Counted from the first letter of the stretch, positions 1-5,614 are shown. The stretch: DNA of 9,413 nt from an uncultured Erysipelotrichaceae bacterium (GCA_937874965.1 CALNCD010000223.1:1-9413); one strand, 5' to 3'. Notes: generated by a model not told the origin, from the letters alone. A program made the numbers and translations.

Positions 1-176
1 CGAATCCCTTCGCCTACCTCTTTTTCATTACCGTAGATTGCGGCAGTATCGATATGGCGATAGCCGACTTCCAAAGCATAGCGAACACTTTCAGCAGTTT
101 TTGATGGTTCCATCTGCCACGTTCCAAGACCCAGCATCGGGACGACGACTGTATTGCTAAGTGTTTTATAAAGCAT
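1..176 (-). CDS. Aldo/keto reductase, N-terminal part (gene runs off the window)
   Basis: Only the first 58 codons are present. They match the start of NAD(P)H-dependent aldo/keto reductases of the 2,5-diketo-gluconate reductase type. The protein opens MLYKTLSNTVVVPMLGLGTW, has the family GxGTW strand near residues 16-20, and carries HIDTAAIYGNE around residues 41-51. That block supplies two of the four catalytic residues, Asp43 and Tyr48; the Lys and His would lie beyond the edge. The family reduces aldehydes or ketones in a TIM barrel in the cytosol; the substrate cannot be told from this piece. The ATG is 2 bases after the phospholipase stop codon, with AGGAGG 8 bases upstream inside the end of that gene, so the two are very probably co-transcribed and translationally coupled. 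Confidence 0.9.
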   Translation of the reverse strand, partial: MLYKTLSNTVVVPMLGLGTWQMEPSKTAESVRYALEVGYRHIDTAAIYGNEKEVGEGI

Positions 177-178
177 GA

Positions 179-1102
179 TTATTTCCTCCTTTTAAACAAA
201 GATAGCCAAGGTAGATTGAAAATCTGTTTCGGGGTAATCGTATCCCGCACAGTTTCTTGCATACTGCTGAAGAGATCCTGTGAAAAATCAATGACTTCCC
301 TACCCTTTCCGACCTTGAATAGAAAATCAGCGGAAAGCGGGAAATTCAGAACCAGATCAGCTTCTTTCAGCATCATACTCTCACTCTCATTCGCCATCAA
401 TGAAATCACACGATTGGCAATTGATGAAATGCGGGTACTGTTGAATTCGGTCGACTTTTCATTCGCAGTAATCGCAATCTTCACGGATGCACCGAAAGCA
501 GTGAGCAAGGGTACAGGAACATTCATCCGCACACCGCCATCCACCAGATGATAGTTTTTATACGGACAATAGGCAAAGACCATCGGATACGAGCAAGAGG
601 CTCTGACAGCAACCTCAATCGGTGCATTTTCCTCAATAATCCAATCCGGGTAATCCGAGAAATCAAAACGGGACGCATCAGAAACAAAGACCACTGTTTT
701 ACCGCTGACTAAATCCACAGCATTGATAGCCATGGGGACTTTAGTGTCCTGCATATAGCGTACACCATATTTGTGAAAGATACTTGATAATAATGCTTCA
801 AACGGCTCCCCATCCGTCAAACCGCCATAAATCCGCTGGCCCATAATGGAAAATACTTTAAGGCTTGGCCGGATCAGACGGTTTTTTTTCACATAGGACT
901 CCAGCTCCATTAACTCCGTTTTTATCTGTTCACTGTTCAGACCACTGGCATATAATGCAGCTAAGATTGAGCCCATACTCGTCCCGGCGATGACGTCCAA
1001 CTCAATGCCTTCTGAAAGACACCAGGACAGAAAAGGATACTGGGAGAATGACTTGATTCCACCGCCGCTTAACGCGACGCCAATGGTTTCACGCTTTGCC
1101 AT
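179..1102 (-). CDS. Patatin-like phospholipase (RssA/NTE-type serine esterase)
   Basis: The 307-residue protein has the three patatin hallmarks. A glycine-rich oxyanion loop SGGGIK lies at about residues 12-17, the nucleophile elbow GTSMG at 40-44 (Ser42), and the Asp of the catalytic dyad in VDGG (Asp188). The family hydrolyses acyl esters of lipids or lysophospholipids with a Ser-Asp dyad. No signal peptide or clear transmembrane helix is seen, so it is probably cytosolic or peripheral at the membrane. I chose ATG at 1102, 8 bases after GGAGGTG; an in-frame TTG one codon earlier (1105) is possible but is a poorer start and closer to the RBS. It is first in an operon with the aldo/keto reductase. 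A terminator ending about 30 bases upstream suggests that expression depends on read-through of a leader RNA. The physiological substrate is not visible. Confidence 0.92.
   Translation of the reverse strand: MAKRETIGVALSGGGIKSFSQYPFLSWCLSEGIELDVIAGTSMGSILAALYASGLNSEQIKTELMELESYVKKNRLIRPSLKVFSIMGQRIYGGLTDGEPFEALLSSIFHKYGVRYMQDTKVPMAINAVDLVSGKTVVFVSDASRFDFSDYPDWIIEENAPIEVAVRASCSYPMVFAYCPYKNYHLVDGGVRMNVPVPLLTAFGASVKIAITANEKSTEFNSTRISSIANRVISLMANESESMMLKEADLVLNFPLSADFLFKVGKGREVIDFSQDLFSSMQETVRDTITPKQIFNLPWLSLFKRRK
185..190 (-). promoter_or_regulatory. RBS of the aldo/keto reductase, inside the end of the phospholipase gene
   Basis: On the minus strand AGGAGG sits 8 bases before the reductase ATG (176-174). 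It overlaps the last sense codons of the phospholipase gene, whose TAA is at 181-179. Ribosomes finishing the first gene would stop on top of the second start, which is the usual layout for translational coupling. It also fixes the reductase start. Confidence 0.8.
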
Positions 1103-1110
1103 CAATACAC

Positions 1111-1117
1111 CACCTCC
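1111..1117 (-). promoter_or_regulatory. RBS of the phospholipase gene; complementary to an upstream RNA segment
   Basis: GGAGGTG on the minus strand lies 8 bases before the ATG at 1102 and supports that start over the TTG at 1105. The heptamer GGGAGGT (minus, 1118-1112) is an exact Watson-Crick complement of ACCTCCC (minus, 1217-1211) in the leader RNA upstream. A read-through transcript could therefore mask this RBS. The complementarity is seen in the sequence; the regulation is inferred. Confidence 0.65.
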
Positions 1118-1132
1118 CCTTCATTCTAACAT

Positions 1133-1165
1133 AAAAAAACACAAAACGATGGGAGTTTTGTGTTT
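1133..1165 (-). terminator. Intrinsic terminator just upstream of the phospholipase gene
   Basis: An 11-bp perfect stem, AAACACAAAAC (1165-1155) with GTTTTGTGTTT (1147-1137), encloses the 7-base loop TCCCATC and runs into seven T residues (1139-1133) on the minus strand. On the plus strand no T-run follows the stem, so it works towards the phospholipase gene. It ends about 30 bases before the start codon, leaving room for an RBS but not for another promoter. Confidence 0.8.
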
Positions 1166-1293
1166 AAGAGCAATGGTTTCATCCTAACTGGCTAATGTTA
1201 TTTTCTTAATGGGAGGTCATACCATGTAAGGTATGTAGTAGCTAAAGTATATATTAAGAAAGATGAATCATTGAACGTTAGCATTCACTAACT
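1133..1293 (-). ncRNA. Candidate structured small RNA or regulatory leader (about 160 nt)
   Basis: This is not a family I recognise. A consensus promoter starts it and an intrinsic terminator ends it, with no credible reading frame inside. On the minus strand it can fold as follows. An outer helix pairs CAATG(A)TTCATC (1273-1262) with GATGAA(AC)CATTG (1183-1171). A 9-bp helix TTTCTTAAT/ATTAAGAAA (1261-1253 with 1210-1202) stacks on it, and a hairpin CATACC/GGTATG (1235-1230 with 1223-1218) caps it. A small 5' hairpin GTTAG/CTAAC (1292-1288 with 1281-1277) is also possible. The unpaired bridge ACCTCCC (1217-1211) and the terminator loop both show CUCCCAU (1215-1209 and 1155-1149). C-rich exposed motifs like this are the seed of several Firmicutes sRNAs that block ribosome binding sites. 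It may be a free sRNA, a leader of the phospholipase operon, or both. I found no match to T-box, TPP, purine, preQ1, c-di-GMP, fluoride or guanidine riboswitch signatures. Confidence 0.5.
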
Positions 1294-1299
1294 ACTGTC

Positions 1300-1329
1300 A
1301 TTATAGAGAATCGTATGGTTTGGTGTCAA
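1300..1329 (-). promoter_or_regulatory. Perfect-consensus sigma-A promoter driving the small RNA / phospholipase operon
   Basis: On the minus strand TTGACA (1329-1324) and TATAAT (1305-1300) both match consensus exactly, 18 bases apart. The predicted start is near 1293. It is the best promoter in the window and sits about 190 bases before the first downstream start codon, which argues that the RNA between is itself functional. Confidence 0.8.
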
Positions 1330-1374
1330 CTGATATTATCTCTGGTGAGCATAAATTTAGAAAATAGCCCTTTT

Positions 1375-1403
1375 TAGCCATGGAATCGAGAACAGACTAT
1401 GAT
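1375..1403 (+). promoter_or_regulatory. Putative sigma-A promoter of rmuC
   Basis: TAGCCA (1375-1380, 4 of 6) and TATGAT (1398-1403, 5 of 6) are 17 bases apart, giving a start near 1410 and a very short 5' leader before the RBS. It is divergent from the promoter at 1300-1329, with about 45 bases between the two -35 boxes. Confidence 0.45.
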
Positions 1404-1427
1404 AGAATAATCAAAAGGAAGTGACTT

Positions 1428-2693
1428 ATGAATACTTTGACTATTGCTCTTTTCATCGGCTTCGGCCTTATCATAACCGGCCTGCTCATTTACCTCGTTG
1501 CAGCACTTCACTCATTGAACTCGCAGCATCAATCCCTTGAGAGACTCAGCATGCAGAATGAACTGCTTGTTCAAAGTGTCAACTCATACCTTGACAAAGA
1601 CATTGTTGCCGATCAACAGCAACAGCAGCGTTTCTTTGATCTGACCCGCCTTATTTCTGCGGAGAATCAGAATTTCCAGCAGAAGCAAAGTGATCAGTTT
1701 ATTCTGTTTACCGATAAGCTGCGCACCCTTCAGCTCTCAATTCACGAGCAGTTAACAGCCAATTCCACCCGCCTTGCACAGACGATGACAACAGAGTTCA
1801 AAGGATTGAGCGACAGCTTGGAAATCAGATTGAGCCGCATTGATCAGAAAGTCATGGATAACCTCCAGCAAGGTTTTGATAAAACAAACCAGACCTTTAC
1901 CAACATTCTGGAGAGACTCTCTAAAATAGATGAAGCACAGCGCAAGATTGATGCTCTCTCAACCGAGATTGTCTCACTCCAGGATGTGCTGACTGACAAG
2001 AAGTCACGGGGAACCTTCGGTGAAGTACAGCTGTATCAGATTCTCAGTGCCGTCTTTGGCGAAAAGAATGATCGCATTTATCAAATGCAGTACAGCTTTT
2101 CCACAAGTGTCCGAGCAGATGCTGTTCTCTTTACTCCCGAGCCTTTGGGAACGATTGCCATTGATTCCAAATTTCCGCTCGAAAACTACCGTCGCATGAT
2201 GGATAAGTCTTTAAGTGCAACTGACCAAAGCAGTGCTGAAAAACTGTTTGTCAGTGATTGCAAGAAACACATTGACGCTATTGCTGGCAAGTATATCATT
2301 CCTGGGATAACAGCTGATCAGGCTTTCCTGTTCTTGCCCGCTGAAGCTGTTTTTGCCACAATCCACGCCTACCATCCTGAAATCATTGAGTATGCAAGCA
2401 AGCGCAATGTCTGGATTACATCACCTACGACTTTAATGAGCACACTTACAACAATTCAGACAATTCTGATCAACATCGAACGAAACAAGTACACCCAGGT
2501 CATCCAAGAACAACTAAGCGGCTTGAATGTAGAGTTTTCCCGCTATCGGACCCGTTGGGATGCATTAAGCAAACATATTGAAACCGTCAGCAAAGATGTC
2601 ATGGACATCCATACAACCACGGAGAAAATTACGCGACGCTTCGAATCCATCGCAGCAGTTGAAAACCTTCCCAAAGAAAGCACAAAGGACTGA
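1428..2693 (+). CDS. rmuC: RmuC family protein (membrane-anchored, nuclease-like fold)
   Basis: The 421-residue protein has the usual RmuC layout. An N-terminal transmembrane helix lies at about residues 5-27, a long Gln/Glu-rich coiled-coil stretch at about 30-190, then the conserved RmuC domain at about 190-385. Visible family blocks are RGTFGE (194-199), RADAV with Asp231, and AIDSKFPLENYRRM with Asp246 and Lys248, consistent with the PD-(D/E)xK-like core proposed for this family. RmuC in E. coli limits recombination between inverted repeats; its biochemical activity is not well settled, so 'DNA recombination protein' is a family label. The start ATG follows AAAAGGAA by 7 bases. The gene is alone on its strand and converges on alr, with its TGA inside a palindrome that may end transcription. 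Confidence 0.93.
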   Translation: MNTLTIALFIGFGLIITGLLIYLVAALHSLNSQHQSLERLSMQNELLVQSVNSYLDKDIVADQQQQQRFFDLTRLISAENQNFQQKQSDQFILFTDKLRTLQLSIHEQLTANSTRLAQTMTTEFKGLSDSLEIRLSRIDQKVMDNLQQGFDKTNQTFTNILERLSKIDEAQRKIDALSTEIVSLQDVLTDKKSRGTFGEVQLYQILSAVFGEKNDRIYQMQYSFSTSVRADAVLFTPEPLGTIAIDSKFPLENYRRMMDKSLSATDQSSAEKLFVSDCKKHIDAIAGKYIIPGITADQAFLFLPAEAVFATIHAYHPEIIEYASKRNVWITSPTTLMSTLTTIQTILINIERNKYTQVIQEQLSGLNVEFSRYRTRWDALSKHIETVSKDVMDIHTTTEKITRRFESIAAVENLPKESTKD

Positions 2694-2707
2694 ATATTCA
2701 GTCCTTT
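2684..2707. terminator. 24-base perfect palindrome holding both stop codons of rmuC and alr
   Basis: AAAGGACTGAAT followed by ATTCAGTCCTTT is perfectly symmetric and can form a 10-bp stem with a 4-base loop in either transcript. The rmuC TGA (2691-2693) and the alr TGA (2700-2698) both lie inside, so both proteins end in Lys-Asp. The T-run after the stem is only three bases on each strand, so intrinsic termination may be inefficient. It is the only hairpin between these convergent genes. Confidence 0.5.
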
Positions 2708-3825
2708 ATGAAATCAGTACGATTAATGCGGGGATTAATGTCCCCAATGACTTTATTATCTTTAATATACACCCGTGGGATACGGTCGCTTAAGGCCGTC
2801 ATCGTTTCACATGGTGTGATTCCTGTTTCTGACTCTATATCGGCAATTGAACGATGCTCGCCGATAAACTCAACAATATCCCCCATTTTCACACTTTCAT
2901 CACAGCGAATCATCAGCTGATCCATACAGATTTTACCGACAATCAAAGCAGGTTTCACCCCGATATGGCAATAATGGTTCTGATTGGACCGGCTGAAGCC
3001 ATCGGCATAACCAAGAGGAATAACCGCAATGGATTCATCATTCTGAGCAGTATAGGTTTCATCATAACCGACGCGTTCTCCCTGCTTTAAACTGCGAATA
3101 AGGGAAACACGGGAGTACAGGCGGATGACTTCCTGGAGATGCTTATTTTCATGAACAATATCACTCAGTCCAAATAGGGCTATCCCGGCACGGGCTGCAT
3201 TGCAGAATGAGTCATCGAACGACAGGATTGCATCAGAGTTCGCACAATGAATCCATTTGAAGCTGAAACCGGATGACTTCACCAAAGACTTGAACAGGTC
3301 ATATTGGTCTTGTGTGCCTTGAACATTCCACCCTGAAGAGCGGAAATGGGTGAAAATACCTTCCACCAGACAGCCGTTTGCTTCAGCCAAGGCCAGAATT
3401 TCCTTGATTTCTGCGAGGGTATTCACGCCTAATCGATTCATTCCGGTGTTGACTTTGATGTGCAAACGAAGACCTTCTACAGAGTATTTGACAATGTGTT
3501 TCATCCACTCCAATGACGGGACTGTCGTAATTACATTGTAGCGAAGAACAGTTTCAATCGTATGGGGATTAGTAAAGCCGAGGATAAAAACATCGGAGTC
3601 AATGCCCTGGTTCCGTAATGAAATTGCCTCATCCAAGGAGGACACGCAAAGAACAGGGCAGCCTAGCCGAATGGCCTCCTTCGCAATCATTCCATCGCCA
3701 TGGCCATAGGCATTGGCCTTGATGACCGCAAAGAGGGCCTTCCCATTGATTTTTTCTTGCAGATAGCGGACATTATGTTGAAAAGCATCCAGATTCACTT
3801 CTGCCCATGTATCCCGATAAAACAT
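2698..3825 (-). CDS. alr: Alanine racemase, PLP-dependent
   Basis: The 375-residue protein, normal for the family, interconverts L- and D-alanine, supplying D-Ala for peptidoglycan. The N-terminal barrel carries the PLP motif AVIKANAYGHG with Lys36 as the Schiff-base lysine. Further family blocks are VNTGMNRLG, HFRSSG (equivalent to the usual HFA region), and HCANSDA. The C-terminal domain has the second catalytic base in GYDETY (Tyr254), then PLGYADGFSR and ICMDQ. The ATG follows AGGAGG by 8 bases, and that RBS overlaps the stop codon of the membrane protein gene upstream, so the two genes are probably translationally coupled. It converges on rmuC. The cytosolic location is expected from the family, and I see no missing key residue. 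Confidence 0.96.
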   Translation of the reverse strand: MFYRDTWAEVNLDAFQHNVRYLQEKINGKALFAVIKANAYGHGDGMIAKEAIRLGCPVLCVSSLDEAISLRNQGIDSDVFILGFTNPHTIETVLRYNVITTVPSLEWMKHIVKYSVEGLRLHIKVNTGMNRLGVNTLAEIKEILALAEANGCLVEGIFTHFRSSGWNVQGTQDQYDLFKSLVKSSGFSFKWIHCANSDAILSFDDSFCNAARAGIALFGLSDIVHENKHLQEVIRLYSRVSLIRSLKQGERVGYDETYTAQNDESIAVIPLGYADGFSRSNQNHYCHIGVKPALIVGKICMDQLMIRCDESVKMGDIVEFIGEHRSIADIESETGITPCETMTALSDRIPRVYIKDNKVIGDINPRINRTDFIKD

Positions 3826-3833
3826 TGAAACCG

Positions 3834-3839
3834 CCTCCT
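3834..3839 (-). promoter_or_regulatory. RBS of alr overlapping the upstream stop codon
   Basis: AGGAGG on the minus strand begins within the TAG stop (3840-3838) of the membrane protein gene and lies 8 bases before the alr ATG. Stop and RBS share bases, as in translationally coupled pairs, so the small membrane protein and Alr should be made in linked amounts. Confidence 0.75.
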
Positions 3840-4281
3840 ATCGCACGATTCTTGAATTGATAAACGCTGCGTAAACTCCAATTGCCTGGAAGATCAACGT
3901 CAGGAAATTAGAACCGCTGAGCATTGTTCGCACATAACTCTCCAAGATCCATAAAATCAAATTCAGATGAAGAATATTCCCCAACCCGATAACTTGAGTC
4001 ACAAGAATACAAAGAAAGCAAAGCAATGCACATCCAGCACCAAGGATGGAAAACCGAACCTGAACACCGCGGCCAACATTTTGAATAAGTAAGCCGATAA
4101 GATAACCGATTCCGATATAGATAATACCATAACCGAAGAATATCCCACTTGTTTCAACAAGAGCATACAGCAACTGTCCAACCAGAAGACCTCCGATTAT
4201 CGAAACGGGAACCGCAATCAGGACAGCACGTAAAAATCGTTGTTTTTGTGTGAGAGCACTTCGATTGTAGACTTGAAACAT
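3838..4281 (-). CDS. Small polytopic membrane protein of unknown function, coupled to alr
   Basis: I do not recognise a named family for this 147-residue protein. It is strongly hydrophobic, with four likely transmembrane segments at about residues 18-42, 47-66, 76-99 and 125-143, and a basic N-terminus that suggests it faces the cytosol. TM2 is rich in Gly and aromatic residues (GYGIIYIGIGYLIG), and a short Gly-Arg-Gly loop follows. There is no catalytic-looking motif. Its start is supported by AAAGGAG 7 bases before the ATG. It is first in a two-gene operon with alr, so a link to the envelope or D-alanine use is a fair guess from position only. Coding is supported by length, RBS, hydrophobic periodicity and tight packing with alr. 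Confidence 0.8.
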   Translation of the reverse strand: MFQVYNRSALTQKQRFLRAVLIAVPVSIIGGLLVGQLLYALVETSGIFFGYGIIYIGIGYLIGLLIQNVGRGVQVRFSILGAGCALLCFLCILVTQVIGLGNILHLNLILWILESYVRTMLSGSNFLTLIFQAIGVYAAFINSRIVR

Positions 4282-4308
4282 AATAAGACTCCTTTACTCA
4301 CTGATACT

Positions 4309-4337
4309 ATTCTACAAGAAAAGCATCCCTTCAACAA
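4309..4337 (-). promoter_or_regulatory. Putative promoter of the membrane protein-alr operon
   Basis: On the minus strand TTGTTG (4337-4332, 3 of 6) and TAGAAT (4314-4309, 5 of 6) are 17 bases apart, placing the start near 4302 and leaving a leader of about 20 bases with the RBS. The -35 is weak. The divergent glycosidase gene must have its promoter between here and 4412. I see TTCACA (4385-4390) and TATACT (4406-4411) there, but with only 15 bases between them and too close to the RBS to trust. Confidence 0.45.
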
Positions 4338-4423
4338 CCCTTGATTGGTATTTCAGAGAATTCACACGCAGTTATCCCTTCTGTTTCACAAATATCAAGT
4401 ATATCTATACTGAGGTGAATCGT

Positions 4424-5365
4424 ATGAACACACGCAAATGGCCAAGAAGACTTCTGAAGAGCTTTCTCGCCTTCGGAATACTCACTGCTCTCTTTATCTA
4501 TACTTTTTTCAATACAGCACTCTTCCAGTACTATCGGGATCTTTGGGTAATCACAGCAATGAGTACATCGTCACACCAGTATCTGGCCACCTGGTTTCTC
4601 AGTGATGAAGCAATCAATGCGATACTTGATTCCTATGAAGTAGTAAATACCACGGACTCCGATCAATCCATGATTGATGTGGCCAGTTCGACAGACGCAA
4701 TTACCGTCGATTCATTAAATGAGAACAATTACACCGGTTACGTGATCACAATCAGTGACCCCACCCGGGTTTCGCTCATCAGTACGACAACTGCCAATGG
4801 GTCAGGCACCCTCTTAAGTACTACTGCCAAAACGACAGATGCCTTAATCGCAATGAACGCAGGCGGGTATTCAGTACGGCGCAGCTCAGGGAATGGAACC
4901 TTGAATTCCCTCACGATCATCGATCAAGAATTACTCTATGGAGACAGCAGCGAACAATACAGCATGATCGGATTCACCGCTGCCGGTGTCCTGATGCTTG
5001 GAAATTACACCTATCAGCAAGCACTTGATGCTGGGATTGAGGATGCAATCAGTTTTGGTCCGTTTCTTATCGTCAATGGCGAAAACCAAATCACCAATAC
5101 CTCCAGTGGCGGTCTCCAGCCGCGAACCGCGATCGGCCAGACTGCGGATGGGATGATTATCCTTGTCGTTATTGAAGGAAGAAGCACCTCCTCGCTTGGC
5201 GCAACGTATTATAATCTTCAAGAAATCATGACACGTTATGGCGCAGTCAATGCAGCAAATTTGGATGGCGGAGGTTCTTCTGAAATCATCTACAATCAGA
5301 CACGGCTGAATGAACTCTCTAATAACCAGGAAAGACTTCTCCCAACAGCTATCGTTGTCTATTGA
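4424..5365 (+). CDS. Membrane-anchored phosphodiester glycosidase family protein (NAGPA domain)
   Basis: The 313-residue protein has a basic N-terminus (MNTRKWPRR) and one hydrophobic segment at about residues 10-30. It fits a type II membrane anchor or uncleaved signal, with the rest outside the cell. From about residue 95 it matches the NAGPA/phosphodiester glycosidase domain: IAMNAGGY, a turn ending ISFGPFLIVNGE, QPRTAIGQT, and the signature NLDGGGSS with Asp281. Enzymes of this fold cleave sugar phosphodiester bonds; in bacteria many sit near exopolysaccharide or wall polymer genes, and the true substrate here is unknown. I chose ATG at 4424, six bases after GAGGTG; an in-frame GTG at 4415 lies inside that RBS and was rejected. 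The gene stands alone, divergent from the membrane protein-alr operon. Confidence 0.88.
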   Translation: MNTRKWPRRLLKSFLAFGILTALFIYTFFNTALFQYYRDLWVITAMSTSSHQYLATWFLSDEAINAILDSYEVVNTTDSDQSMIDVASSTDAITVDSLNENNYTGYVITISDPTRVSLISTTTANGSGTLLSTTAKTTDALIAMNAGGYSVRRSSGNGTLNSLTIIDQELLYGDSSEQYSMIGFTAAGVLMLGNYTYQQALDAGIEDAISFGPFLIVNGENQITNTSSGGLQPRTAIGQTADGMIILVVIEGRSTSSLGATYYNLQEIMTRYGAVNAANLDGGGSSEIIYNQTRLNELSNNQERLLPTAIVVY

Positions 5366-5404
5366 ATTCCCCGCAAGGATGCGGAGAAACCATGGATGGA
5401 ATTC
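5364..5404. repeat. Nested inverted repeats just after the glycosidase stop codon
   Basis: GAATTCC (5364-5370) and GGAATTC (5398-5404) form an outer inverted repeat. Inside it CCGCA and TGCGG (5371-5375, 5380-5384) make a hairpin with the loop AGGA. No T-run follows, so this is not an intrinsic terminator; it may shape or stabilise the mRNA 3' end ahead of the terminator at 5439. Confidence 0.35.
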
Positions 5405-5438
5405 ACTGATTGAGAACATGCTTTCCAACTATAAATCA

Positions 5439-5470
5439 AAACCCCACAAGACTGTGGGGTTTGTTATTTT
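5439..5470. terminator. Bidirectional terminator shared by the glycosidase gene and tRNA-Gln
   Basis: A perfect 10-bp stem, AAACCCCACA (5439-5448) with TGTGGGGTTT (5453-5462), has a 4-base loop. On the plus strand it is followed by TTTGTTATTTT; on the minus strand it is followed by TTTTGATTTAT. It can therefore stop the glycosidase transcript from the left and the tRNA-Gln transcript from the right. Confidence 0.8.
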
Positions 5471-5472
5471 AC

Positions 5473-5548
5473 TGGCTGGGGTAAAAGGATTCGAACCTTT
5501 GCAATGTCAGAGTCAGAGTCTGATGCCTTACCGCTTGGCGATACCCCA
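5473..5548 (-). tRNA. tRNA-Gln, anticodon CUG (codon CAG)
   Basis: Read on the minus strand, it forms a full cloverleaf. The acceptor TGGGGTA pairs with TACCCCA, and the D arm is GCC/GGC. The anticodon stem TCAGA/TCTGA holds the loop CTCTGAC, giving anticodon CTG. The T stem is AAAGG/CCTTT with TTCGAAT loop, followed by discriminator G73 and an encoded CCA. The U1-A72 first pair and G73 are typical of bacterial tRNA-Gln. In most Bacillota this tRNA is first charged with Glu by GltX and then amidated by GatCAB, which makes its place beside gltX notable. It is a single gene ended by the terminator at 5439-5462. Confidence 0.95.
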
Positions 5549-5559
5549 ATTTATTAGTG

Positions 5560-5587
5560 TTGCGTTTCCGCTTTATTATTATATAAT
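5560..5587 (+). promoter_or_regulatory. gltX: Putative promoter of gltX
   Basis: TTGCGT (5560-5565, 3 of 6) and a consensus TATAAT (5582-5587) are 16 bases apart, placing the start near 5594 and the gltX ATG about 20 bases later. The -10 lies in a 14-base palindrome, TTATTATATAATAA (5574-5587), which also presents TATAAT to the other strand. Confidence 0.55.
5578..5583 (-). promoter_or_regulatory. Possible -10 box of tRNA-Gln, overlapping the gltX -10
   Basis: TATAAT is read on the minus strand at 5583-5578, sharing bases with the plus-strand -10 of gltX. It would start transcription near 5571, about 22 bases before the tRNA. No good -35 lies at normal spacing, since the matching place is occupied by the gltX RBS, so this is a weak call. 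Confidence 0.3.
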
Positions 5588-5614
5588 AAAATAGCACCAA
5601 GAAGGAAGGGAAAA

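Noticed and set aside
1137..1165. Hairpin read as a plus-strand terminator
   Set aside because: There is no T-run after the stem on the plus strand; the seven T residues are on the minus strand side.
1166..1181. Short peptide frame starting at the minus-strand ATG at 1181 and running through the terminator
   Set aside because: It has no usable RBS, and its codons run through the terminator stem and T-run, which the stem already explains.
1133..1293. Known riboswitch or T-box identity for the leader RNA
   Set aside because: No T-box antiterminator motif, no TPP, purine, preQ1, c-di-GMP, fluoride or guanidine consensus was seen; 6S RNA was also considered, but the 5' and 3' ends do not close a long central-bubble hairpin.
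5371..5384. CCGCA/TGCGG hairpin as the glycosidase terminator
   Set aside because: The stem is short and no T-run follows; the hairpin at 5439-5462 fits much better.
4931..5428. 165-codon open frame on the minus strand opposite the glycosidase gene
   Set aside because: It lies almost wholly inside a confident NAGPA-domain gene, has no family features and no convincing RBS.
5310..5594. 94-codon plus-strand open frame spanning the glycosidase end and tRNA-Gln
   Set aside because: It runs through a terminator hairpin and the antisense of a tRNA gene, so it is not a real coding region.
5549..5614. T-box or other leader control of gltX
   Set aside because: The promoter leaves only about 20 bases before the ATG, too short for such a leader.
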